Made by a program: the position numbers and the translations under genes. From Siphonodentalium dalli (lineage: Eukaryota; Mollusca; Scaphopoda; Gadilida; Siphonodentaliidae): DNA of 64,000 bases. The notes under the pieces are model-generated. The model worked only from the letters and a program-made list of their open reading frames with translations, had not been told where the DNA came from and searched no databases. Below, piece by piece: positions 55,014 to 64,000 of the stretch (positions are counted from its first letter, which is position 1; every line of letters begins with the position of its first letter). The stretch spans positions 620,001-684,000 of the forward strand of contig CP136062.1 in the NCBI GenBank assembly GCA_032622095.1, in the 5' to 3' direction.

Positions 55014-58000
55014 AGTCCAGGAGATCGACCCCAAGAAATAACAAATGTTGCTCATTTTGACGGACAAGTGCTATCCGGTCTAATTTTGTAGTAAAATATA
55101 TGTAGATTACGAAAATCCATGATAGCAGTGGTGAATTTGTAGCTTAATTGGCGAAAAATGTGTTTTTATTGACCTACCCGATGACCGAAAATGAAAGAAT
55201 TTTCCGGCGACGTCATATTACTACTAGTCCGGGAGCTAATATGGGTATCCTTGCACCCCCTGGGACTTAACTTATCCCAACTCATTTTGTTCCTTATTAT
55301 GTCCTTCAACTTTTAAGCAATGTTAGCAAGAAAAAAAAGTGGCCGTATAGACTCCAGACAAAATGGCGTCCATCATGGCCGCCGTTTTTCAGACCAGACC
55401 CTAAGTCAGTTTTATGCAAATTATAGCGATGAAAATCTTGTAAAATGTATACAAATGTATATATTTTCGTGAAGCTAAGACATAATGTAACTTTTTTGGG
55501 GCAAAATTGAAACTCACCATCCAAGATGGCCACCAATATGGCCGCCGGAAGTTGAAAATATGACCTTTTTTTTTACAAATATCTTCTAGATCGATTCATG
55601 CTGTTTGAAACTGGTTGAGTAATGCGACTTTATTTTGTATTTTGTGTAACTGATCATTGGGGCAATTAAATATGCACTTTTTGGGTTCCTAGCCCCTTCC
55701 GTTCCCTCAAAAATTCGAATTTACAGAACGCAGTATAAAATTTCACAAAATTGGGATTATAGTCATATTTTAACAAGAAATGAACAGAACTTTGCAATGT
55801 AAGTGATGCATATGATTATTCCTATGAATATTCCAACTCACTGGAACCAAAATTCTTACTTTGGCTCAAAATGGCTGCCAAAATGGTTGCCAAAATATGG
55901 AAAATGATAAATATTGCCCCAGCGCGTTCTGCAATCGATTACAAGTTGTGGATGATGTACAAAATTGGCAGATTTCGACAGAACTATATGCTCTCATTAA
56001 GTAGACATGGATAAACTTCTTGTATGTAGCACTGTGTCAGGGAGGAAGCAGTTATATAGGGTGGATGTAATATAGTGTGTCATTTTGACATAATTACACC
56101 ATGGTTTAATATATAATTCCATGATAATTACAATCTGAAATGACTGATATCAAAGTTTATGGTGACCATTCAACGTTTGATGCCATTTGACGGCACGTGT
56201 CACGAAGCTTCGGTAAATTGTATGAAAAATCCCCACAGATTGGGGTTAACGATGCGAGGTCACATTTTCGGTCACATTTTGACGGAACTGTATACTCTCA
56301 TTAAGTAGACATCGCTAAACTTCTTATATGTAGCCCTGTGTCAGGGAGGGAGCAGTTATATAGTAGGTGTAATATAGTGTGTCATTATGACATATTCCTC
56401 GATGGGTTAATATATAATGCGATGCTAATTATGATCTGAAATTATTAATATCCGGGTTTCTGGTGACCATTCAACGTTTGTTACCGTTACCATATGATGT
56501 CATATGGTGGTATATTCCTGGAGTTCTGACACGTCATGAAGCTTCGGTACATGGCACGAAGCTTCGGTGCATTGGATGAAAAACCGCCACAGGTTTGGGT
56601 TTAAGAATGCATGGTCAATATTTGTTTTGCCACAGCACTGGGAGATAAGTACCCAGGGTCACATGTTTCTTCTGATTTTGATAGTACTGTATACTGTTAT
56701 TAATAAAGATACACCTTGACTAACTTCATGTTGAATGAACCAGTCACAGTATAATTTTCTATTATTGAACATTTAACTTGAATGTCACGAATAATCGGTA
56801 CATTCATGTTTTTGTTTCGACGTCGACTGTATGCATAAATCTGATTTAAATATAGTAATATATAAATAATAATTAATGTACCGAAGCTTCGTATCTATAG
56901 GTTACAAACACCTAATTATTTTCCATATGCGACAGTGTTAACTAAACGTCCCACCGGCTATTGGTTAAGCCTATTTGAACTTCAAGTGGTCAATTTTCCC
57001 TTAGCACGTCATCTGCTGCACCAGTATGTGACAACAAACGCGCCATTTTCGGTATTTTTTTCAAACGATAGTCTTGCATTTCCACAACTACCCCATTTAC
57101 TGCACAAAAATCAGCAGCATAAACATATCCAGACCCCTTCCGTAACTTCTAGATACCACCAGACTCTTCCTGGACATCTAAACATACACGATCGCCATAT
57201 TTACGTAGGCTATGATTTTCTGTTCCCGATTAGGGATATTTCCCTCAATGATAATCAAACAATCAGCAGCCAGATTGTTTTGTTATGCTGACTCGAGTTT
57301 CAAGAAGCGTAACTCTATATAATTAGTTGCCTGTAACATATAATTGTAAAGAAAATCGAACTTTGATCATGTAAACTGCGCCAATTTTACAAAAAAAGCT
57401 TTACTGTGATACGATAGAAATATAGAAGTCATTGGACATCCTATTATCTCCCAGTGGTCCTTTGACCCACATACCCCGTTTTAAAATTGACCATTGGGGG
57501 GGGGGGGTAAGAAATAACACCGATACTCGATTCCTGACAACTCTGGAAGCACAGTTTAGTAGAAAGATACTAATGGCTCATGTCATGCTTGTTATATACA
57601 TATACACTGCATAGTGTCGCATGCCCCATGTCCATCCACTCTCTAATCGGAATATTATGACCACAAATGTGACCACACCCAAAATTCAGGGTTTTTCATC
57701 ATAATTTAATTTGTAAAATCCGACTCGCGTGCATAATGCACAGGATAGAAAGGCATATGTATACGTTTTGGAAACTAGTTACGTATATCTACCATATGCC
57801 TTAAGAATTTTATCTAATTTTGAGCAGTACATGGTTTAATTGGATTTGAATTAGACCCCCCTCAACTTAGAAAACAAGTAGAAACCTTTTTAAATCCATT
57901 TAAAAACATTGTAGAAGCCAAGTTGTAAATTATTTAACAATATTAAAATAATTATGGTGAATTTTAACCTTAAAATCATACTAAGATGTAATGGTTGCAA

Positions 58001-58356
58001 TTTGGACGATTTTGCGTAAAAAAGTAAAAAAAAAATGGTAAAAAAATGAAACAAAAACATTTAAATTCTTCATTTTTTTAGCACAATTAGTTATTTAACA
58101 TTATTAACACAATTACTATTCATCTTAATCACCAAAATCATACTAAAATGAAATCTTTACACATTGAAAAAAAAAATGAAAATTTTGGGCTTAAAATGTC
58201 AAAAAATGCCCAAAAAATCGAAAAAAAACAAAGAAGGCTACAAATTTGTTCTTGCTATCATGATTTTTCTTCATTACCATACCTAAAACATTAAAAATAA
58301 CATGGTCGCAGCTTGTCCGTCAATATGAACAACACTACCTCCCGATCTCCTGGACT
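55014..58356. mobile_element. 3.3-kb TIR element of unknown superfamily, inserted in H5
   Basis: The terminal inverted repeats begin AGTCCAGGAGATCG and pair for ~60 bases (TTGACGGACAAG is also shared). The insertion lies in a TA microsatellite, so the target duplication cannot be defined. The interior has several AAAATGGCNGCC-type motifs and a tandem duplication, but no transposase. The longest frames (55306-55536 minus, 56935-57291 plus) have no recognised domains. Confidence 0.75.
55985..56600 (+). repeat. imperfect ~303-bp tandem duplication inside the 3.3-kb element
   Basis: CTCTCATTAAGTAGACAT, CTGTGTCAGGGAGG and GCAGTTATATAG, then TAATATAGTGTGTCATT and TTCAACGTTTG, occur from ~55988 and again from ~56291. 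Both are followed by GAAGCTTCGGTA motifs. Confidence 0.7.
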
Positions 58357-58787
58357 AATATATATGTGTACTTCATAGAATCGAAAACGGTTCGCTCGAT
58401 TGAGTTCAAACTTCCCATCTAAAAGTAAAAAACCACGGGAATCGTCGTCGCGGCGTTTTGGAGAAGCTCAGAGCACGCGTTCTCCATTCTCAAAATCACC
58501 GCAAAGGCACGGCGGGGGTTAATCAAGTGATTATTTAATGAGCGTTTGTTTTTTACGCATCGCTATAAAGAGCGTCTGTTTGCCATTCAACGTTATTTGC
58601 ATCTGCAGATAGATATACGGAACATACACTAAATTTAAAAAACATTTCTGACCAACCCTGCGAGCACGGATGGCGCGCTTTGTTTTTACAGTATATAGTT
58701 TTATACCGAAATCATCCCAGATAATCACGAATATAGCATCAGATTTCTCCCCAGATATACCGTTATAAAGCTACTGGAATCTGCCAA
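58357..58787 (+). mobile_element. Helitron H5, resumed and 3'-truncated
   Basis: Continues the H1/H4-type body (GAATCGAAAACGGTTCGCTC, GAGAAGCTCAGAGCACGCGT, AATGAGCGTTTGTTTTT) and diverges at ~58741, before any hairpin and CTAG end. Confidence 0.7.
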
Positions 58788-59195
58788 TCTATCTATTATA
58801 TATTTTGGAAGATCTGTGTGTTTTGTGTGTGTGTGTGTGTGTTCGCGATGGACTCGAACACGGCTGGACCGATTTCGACCAAACTTGGTACGGACACGTA
58901 ATTCGACCCGGGAACGAACATGGGCATATTGATTTTTCACGTGCCGCGGTCAAATATGTTTTTACGCTGTGTTACGGGACTTTCATTTGAGTTCGGTGCT
59001 TACAAATCGATTCGAAACAGCGCGAATAATAAAATGCCAGTCATAATAATGACACTGTGAGAATCTTTCGTGTTTCCTCTTTCCAACGATACATAATGCG
59101 TATGTATCCATTTTAGTTATCTGCCTCAATTATCAAGAAGAAGTGGTACTATCTTCCATCAGGATAAAAACAATGCGTAACTTCTATGACGTTAG

Positions 59196-59591
59196 ATCAC
59201 CGATGGTAATTTATGTTCGGACTCCGATGACGAAGATGTCCCTTTAAGCGAGCTTAAGATGCGCTTACAGCGTAGAAAAACAAGACTCGCACGCTCAGGG
59301 CCGCTACAAAACCCTGACTCGTCCACGGACGAGAGATCAGAACCGAGTGCCAAAGCACGACGCGCCCCAGCGCCTCGTCAACACGGGCGCAAAGTAACAA
59401 GGATGTTTACGAGTGATGACAGCTCAGAGGATGAGTTAATGGAATTGGCCGCCATTGAACAAACCCCTCGTGAATGTAAGCCCGTACCGGCCCCACGCAA
59501 GTGTAATCAGCTCATGAATGGAGCGCTTAGTGACATAAGAACCAAGCAATCATTTAAAAACCTGTTGTACTCAATGGCAGTAGTGATGTAA
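59196..59591 (+). CDS. basic/acidic small protein with PVPAPR motif (Helitron cargo)
   Basis: The frame is open from 59196, where TTAG could be a splice acceptor, and reads SDSDDEDVPLSELKMRLQRR; the first ATG is at 59259. It then has a basic segment with RRAPAPRQHGRK, an acidic SDDSSEDELMEL, and KPVPAPRKC, which fits the PxxxPR class of SH3-binding motifs (CIN85/CD2AP type). It ends TAA after YSMAVVM. An AATAAA follows near 59817. It is low-complexity and likely disordered. I do not recognise the protein; captured host exon and virus-derived gene are both possible. Confidence 0.4.
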   Translation: MTDGNLCSDSDDEDVPLSELKMRLQRRKTRLARSGPLQNPDSSTDERSEPSAKARRAPAPRQHGRKVTRMFTSDDSSEDELMELAAIEQTPRECKPVPAPRKCNQLMNGALSDIRTKQSFKNLLYSMAVVM

Positions 59592-59985
59592 ATAATAATG
59601 AAACGCCCGAACTATTTACCTGGATTTCATTTCGGAATGAATGAGACCCCACTTTTAACGGTCTTATTGATGACTGATGAGTCTAACCTGGCTTCGTAAA
59701 TGTTGAAAATAGTTAGCCCGACGCCCCAGACCGAATCGCGAATAAATAGTCATGTTCGGATCAATGACAGGTCGCGCGCCCCATGAAACCCGGCACGTGT
59801 GCATGGCGATTTAATAAATAAAGCTTTGAACTTTACAATCACGCGCCGAGAGATAACGAGCACCGCGCCGACGTGCACGCCGCCACCCTTAGGGTTACTG
59901 CGTTTAAGCGCACCCCGCTCAAATAAACACGATCGAAAATATGCTCACGACTGACTTAGCGAACAAAAAAGTATTACCCCAATGA

Positions 59986-60276
59986 ATGGTAGAGATGGCC
60001 AGGGTGGTATTTTGCCCTAGTAACGTAGTTACAGTAGTAATTTTCATTATCTTGACCCACCGATTCTGGTGGAAATTTGTTAAACGACATTTACCAAGGT
60101 TAGCCATTATGTATAATAAGCAGTTAGACCAGCGACCTGAGGATATCCCGAATGCCGTGTTCAAAGAGCCCATAGACGAAACAATGGAGACGGATGCACC
60201 AAAGCCGTCTGCGCTATTCCGGGACAACACTCAGGAACGCCTACATGTATATCCAATTATAGCCGTCAGAGGCTGA
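59986..60276 (+). CDS. small single-pass membrane protein (Helitron cargo)
   Basis: 96 residues from ATG. A short N-terminus leads to one hydrophobic helix (VVTVVIFIILTHRFWW, residues ~14-30), then a basic stop-transfer segment KFVKRHLPR. The polar tail contains METDAPKPSALF. The layout suggests a type III or signal-anchor membrane protein with a cytosolic C-terminus. No family was recognised. It lies between the PVPAPR and PPxY ORFs on the same strand. Confidence 0.4.
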   Translation: MVEMARVVFCPSNVVTVVIFIILTHRFWWKFVKRHLPRLAIMYNKQLDQRPEDIPNAVFKEPIDETMETDAPKPSALFRDNTQERLHVYPIIAVRG

Positions 60277-60744
60277 CCACATCTGTGGCGGATTTGGATT
60301 AGTATTAATTATGTATCGTATATTAATGTATTCCGAATTTCCTCCGTAATTATTGTTGCGCGGATATCAGAATCATTTGCATGTATATAGACATTTATGC
60401 ATTTCATATATTTCAAATATTAATTGTTGCATAACGATGTCCAGGGTATTATAGTTGTATAATCATCAGAATGATTATAGCAAGCGTTGAATAGGGACTA
60501 TAAATCCCGACATTCAGTCATACGTTTTGATGATTGAAATCAATCACCCCGACTTATCTTGTGTTTAACTGTTCGTCAACCGATCCATCTATATAATTAG
60601 TTGTAAATTCCATTTTCGTATTGGGCCGATCTGACGACCCTCAAGCGATACCGATAAATTGGAAAAGTAACCATTGTGTATACTGACTGTGTCATTTGTT
60701 CTCAAACCTCACACAAATATCCGTTTGAGTATTACAGGCTGACC

Positions 60745-61056
60745 ATGGCGGTGGAACAAGGGTCGACCAGTTGTCAGAACCTACCCCCATACTCGGACAT
60801 TGAGGACGAAAATACCTCGACATCCGATGATGACGATATGACACCCAATTCAGATGCACGACCATCCACCAGCAGGCGGCCGCTTGAAAGCTACCTCGAC
60901 ATGATGCCGCGCATGCAGTCACCCACATCCTACAACCAGCCATGGGTACAGCCTTACAACGAGCATAGACGATATTACGCAATGCAGTCACCTCCCCCGC
61001 CTTACAGCCCGCCCAGAGAAACTGAAGATGCACTCATCGACATCGACCCCGATTAG
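60745..61056 (+). CDS. PPxY-containing disordered protein (Helitron cargo)
   Basis: Starts at an ATG in strong context (ACCATGG) just after a possible acceptor (TATTACAG). It is 103 residues, rich in Ser, Pro, Asp and Tyr, with LPPYSDIEDE near residue 13 and PPPPYSPPRE near residue 85. These are WW-domain (Nedd4-type) ligand motifs of the kind used as late domains by many enveloped viruses and by host adaptors. The acidic run SDDDDM and the end ALIDIDPD precede a TAG. The frame stays open for 69 codons beyond this stop. The protein is not recognised. Confidence 0.45.
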   Translation: MAVEQGSTSCQNLPPYSDIEDENTSTSDDDDMTPNSDARPSTSRRPLESYLDMMPRMQSPTSYNQPWVQPYNEHRRYYAMQSPPPPYSPPRETEDALIDIDPD

Positions 61057-61266
61057 TACTACTTCACGGACGAACACCGACAGCCGATCCAGACTCGCCA
61101 GCGAACCTACGCTAGAGCACGACAGCAGCCGTACCAACGACACCGACGGACATACGAACAACGGAGGCCTCTCATTCACCGATGCCGCTGTTGCGAACTA
61201 CTCCGACGAATCATCAACCTGCTACGCAGCGACGGATTGGACTTGCGATTTCAGGATCAACTTTAA
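61057..61266 (+). pseudogene. in-frame extension after the TAG: Arg-rich and Cys-rich tail
   Basis: Directly after the TAG at 61054-61056 the same frame continues with YYFTDEHRQPIQTRQRTY, a very Arg-rich segment, and HRCRCCELLRRIINLLRSDG, ending RFQDQL and TAA. The absence of other stops and the coding-like composition suggest that it once was, or still is by readthrough or splicing, the C-terminus of the PPxY protein. Confidence 0.4.
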
Positions 61267-61354
61267 AATCAAAAAAAGTCACAGCCAGTAGGTCGGAGTT
61301 GTCTGAGAGACGCCCAGACGACCCGATCTACACGGAGACGGCCGACATCGAACC

Positions 61355-61454
61355 AACTATCCATCGCCGATGCCGCTGTTGCGAAACACTTCGACGAATC
61401 ATCGACCTGCTGCGCAGCGACGAATTGGACTTGCGATTTCAAGATCAACTTTAA
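61355..61454 (+). pseudogene. second copy of the CRCC tail domain
   Basis: Repeats the end of the previous frame: HRRCRCCETLRRIIDLLRSD, then ELDLRFQDQL and TAA, 188 bases downstream and therefore in another frame. About half of the base changes between the two are silent. It may be an alternative last exon or a decayed duplicate. Confidence 0.4.
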
Positions 61455-61459
61455 AACGA

Positions 61460-62279
61460 AAAAGTGAAGGAGTAATGTGCCAAGACAACCCCAGGGACAT
61501 AACTTTCAACCCGGGAAGAAGACAGGCAATCTCTTAGTCGCGGGAGCCGCTAGTTTACCACACATACTAGCGCCCTGCTGACCACATCAACATTGCGAAA
61601 TACTGGACATCAAAACGAATATGCAGTAACCAGGCCGATACATACATAGTAAGACAGCTGTGAAGTAAACAGAACGTTTACGGGATTAGCGAGACGAGAT
61701 ACTTCACCCACATCGGTCATTGAAACCTAACGCAGCACGAAGACAGGGATAAGATACCTAAAGAACACATAGGAAAAATCACCTCGCATGAGTAGCCCGG
61801 GAACGCCCCATCCAATGGATCATGAAATGCGGATCCAGGCGGAATAACACCATGTTCCTATTTAGAGGCAGACGAGTTCGAGTCCAGAGACCAGTTCTAG
61901 CCGACCACCAAGCAGTGACCAAGAACTCTCAGACGCACGAAAGGAGGATCGAATCCCTGACGAGCAACAATGGACGAAAATGCAAGGTAAACATTATGAG
62001 CTTGTATTTCTAACAACGTCCTACTGATGCGCCGACGGAAGAAGAAGAGCAGACGACAGGAAGATAAACTCAACCGGAACTCAACCGAGTAGATGACAAG
62101 CAGACACGCCCAATCTATGAAGACAGAAGAAGACCCTAAACCGAGCAGACGACAGGAAGATAAACTCAACCAGGAGAACCCAGATGCCGATGATTGAACA
62201 TTATTGACTTTGTTGTAAATAAATAATCAAACCGTTCTGATAGCCTTAAGAGTTATATGTACCCGTATTGGCACACAAT
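61460..62279 (+). other. 3' part of the cargo, with a short duplication and poly(A)-like signals
   Basis: AGCAGACGACAGGAAGATAA, with the following ACTCAACC, occurs at ~62071 and ~62147. AAATAAATAA at ~62216 could be a poly(A) signal ending a captured transcript. No further ORF of note. Confidence 0.35.
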
Positions 62280-62678
62280 GCCGATTGAGCTCAAACTTGC
62301 TACCTACGGGAAGTGTCATATATGTGTGTGTGTCCTTTATAGACTCGAACCGATTGAGCTCAAACTTGCTAAATACGGGAAGTGTCATGGACGGGTTCGT
62401 TGAAAAACCAAAAAAAAATCTGGTAAAATTGAAAAACAAAATTAAAAAGGCACAATTAACTCCTTGAAAACCCAAAAAAAATCTGGTAAAATTTAAAAAC
62501 AAAAGCACATTTAACTCATTGAAAAATAAAATAATTAACTCATTGAAAAAAAAAATAAAAAATAAAAATTGTCATGTTTCTGCTGCAAATGCAGCACAAG
62601 TGTCTCGGAACCTGTTGCAATTGCTTTTTCGAACAAAGCCATGGGACGAATGCCGCCAGTGGCGGGCTAACCTGATAG

Positions 62679-63216
62679 TCTCTTCTATATATTTTGAGAA
62701 CTCCTTGTATTCGAGAGATAGCCCACACCCTCCGGACCTCAATGATATGATCGTGAATGAGTATTGATATACCCCACTAAACTTTGACAAACACCAGTAA
62801 TGGTGTGTAGATCATTTACATATCTCTCCTATATATTTTGATACAATCTATCTAATTTACATATCTCTCTTATATATTTATGTTTGTGTGTGTGTTGTAC
62901 TTCATACAAATCTACGATTCTCGACCGATCGGGACGAAACTTGGTACGTGTGTGTAGTTTGACCAGGCGGTGGTCGTGTCGTATTGGCGAGCCCGTGCGA
63001 CGCCCGTGCAGCGCATGCGCAGACGAGATCTCGGAAACGGGTGGAGTTATCGACTTGAAATTTGGTGTGTGAATGTATCTTGCCCCGGATACGAATTTTA
63101 TCGGGCGTGCGACGCAAGCTTCGCGCATGCGCAGACCAGATCTCGGAAACGGGTGGAGCTATCGACTTGAAATTTGGTTTTTGAATAGCCCGGACAACGT
63201 CGGGCTCATCGGCTAG
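62679..63216 (+). mobile_element. non-autonomous Helitron H7
   Basis: Starts TCTCTTCTATATATTTTGAG and ends with a different hairpin, GCCCGGACAACGTCGGGC, followed by TCATCGGCTAG (CTAG at 63213-63216). The 5' part is nearly the same as H2. Confidence 0.8.
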
Positions 63217-63819
63217 TCTTCTTCTATATATTTTGAGAACTCCGTGTATTCGAGAGATAGCCCACACCCTCCGGACCTCAATGATATGATCGTGAATGAG
63301 TATTGATATACCCCACTAAACTTTGACAAACACCAGTAATGGTGTGTAGATCATTTACATATATCTCCTATATATTTTGATACAATCTATCTAATTTACA
63401 TATCTCTCTTATATATTTATGTTTGTGTGTGTGTTGTACTTCATACAAATCTACGATTCTCGACCGATCGGGACGAAACTTGGTACGTGTGTGTAGTTTG
63501 ACCAGGCGGTGGTCGTTGTAGTATTGGCGAGCCCGTGCGACGCCCGTGCAGCGCATTCGCAGACGAGATCTCGGAAACGGGTGGAGCTATCGACTTGAAA
63601 TTTGCTATGTGAATGTATCTTGCGCCGGGTACAAATTTTATCGGGTCGCCGAGCCCGTGCGACGCCAGCTTCGCGCATGCGCAGACCAGAACTCGGAAAC
63701 TGGTGGAGCTACCGGGTACAAATTTTTCTTATTCAAACGCGTGGAGCTAAAAATTAAAAAAATATATAAACAAAATGTCATGTTTCGGACAAGCCGCCGG
63801 TGGCGGGCTAACCTGCTAG
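63217..63819 (+). mobile_element. non-autonomous Helitron H8
   Basis: Starts TCTTCTTCTATATATTTTGA; body as H2 and H7; ends with GCCGCCGGTGGCGGGC and CCTGCTAG at 63819. Confidence 0.8.
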
Positions 63820-64000
63820 TACTATATATTTTGAGACTTCGTATATATATATATATATATGTGTACTTCATAGAATCGAAAACGGTTCGCTCGATTGAGT
63901 TCAAACTTCCCATCTAAATGTAAAAACCCACGGGAATCGTCGTCGCGGCGTTTTGGAGAAGCTCAGAGCACGCGTTCTCCACTCACCGCAAAGGCACGGC
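63820..64000 (+). mobile_element. Helitron H9, 5' part, cut by the window edge
   Basis: Starts TACTATATATTTTGAGACTT, then a TA run and the block TGTGTACTTCATAGAATCGA as in H5. It continues beyond the window. Confidence 0.75.

Larger units (their letters stand above)
58788..62678 (+). mobile_element. 3.9-kb Helitron H6 carrying gene-like cargo
   Basis: Starts TCTATCTATTATATATTTTG with the Helitron 5' block ATGGACTCGAACACGGCTGG and ACCAAACTTGGTA. It ends with the family hairpin GCCGCCAGTGGCGGGC and CCTGATAG at 62678. The last ~400 bases are the standard Helitron 3' body. Between ~59000 and 62230 the sequence is GC-richer and not found in the other Helitrons; it holds four small ORFs and ends near AAATAAATAA. 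No Rep-helicase is present. An independent insertion inside a Helitron cannot be excluded. Confidence 0.65.

Noticed and set aside
59660-59710. Hammerhead-ribozyme-like string ACTGATGAGTC ... GAAAA
   Set aside because: The CTGATGA and GAAA boxes are present, but the bases between them do not form a convincing helix II and no helix III/I partners were found.

Overview
The window looks like nuclear DNA of a marine invertebrate, most likely a lophotrochozoan and perhaps a mollusc. It is AT-rich, contains one intron-bearing host gene, and is dominated by animal-type transposons (Helitron, MULE with a FLYWCH domain, piggyBac, mariner-like and hAT-like elements). The 15-base motif AAAGGGAGATAACTC (with small variations near 1.65 and 1.8 kb) is one I associate with mollusc genomes, but this placement is an inference from memory. 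There is no operon structure, and most open frames are by-products of repeats.

The only host gene I can assemble is on the minus strand. Three exons (13034-13105, 10487-10658, 6350-6649) have matching splice phases and encode the C-terminal part of a METTL24-like (FkbM-related) methyltransferase. Its introns hold foldback elements, a mariner-like MITE inside a T-rich minisatellite, a 5S-rRNA-derived fragment and a perfect 150-bp palindrome. Just upstream lies a complete non-autonomous MULE (13400-14685) inserted into an older repeat whose empty counterpart is at 48.2 kb.

From 14.9 to 25.7 kb there are two satellite blocks: about 16 copies of a GC-rich ~141-bp unit, then a ~905-bp array built from a MITE family (single copies at 1.9, 27.2 and 30.1 kb), with a 2-kb higher-order repeat. 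A broken piggyBac transposase gene follows at 28.4-29.8 kb and further local tandem repeats occupy 32.6-34.5 kb.

The most unusual object is a 6.3-kb near-perfect palindrome (35315-41619; 114-bp loop at 38388-38501). Each ~3.1-kb arm carries the same compact set of small open frames: a truncated viral/Polinton-type packaging-ATPase P-loop, a C2H2 finger with a long Q/H tract, a Cys-rich ORF, an acidic tail, two other short ORFs and a gene cut at the centre that starts with an F-box-like motif. It is bounded by CGG arrays and a motif shared with smaller foldback elements. It looks like a degenerate virus-derived (Polinton/adintovirus-like) element that became an inverted dimer.

From 43.5 to 46.9 kb there is a foldback element with a hAT-like element inside it and a mariner-like MITE inside that. 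From 50.8 kb to the end there is a head-to-tail chain of at least nine non-autonomous Helitrons, each starting directly after the CTAG (or ATAG) end of the previous one. One, 58788-62678, carries a GC-richer cargo of small ORFs rich in short linear motifs (PPxY, PVPAPR, one membrane segment, Cys-rich tail). Another is split by a 3.3-kb TIR element.
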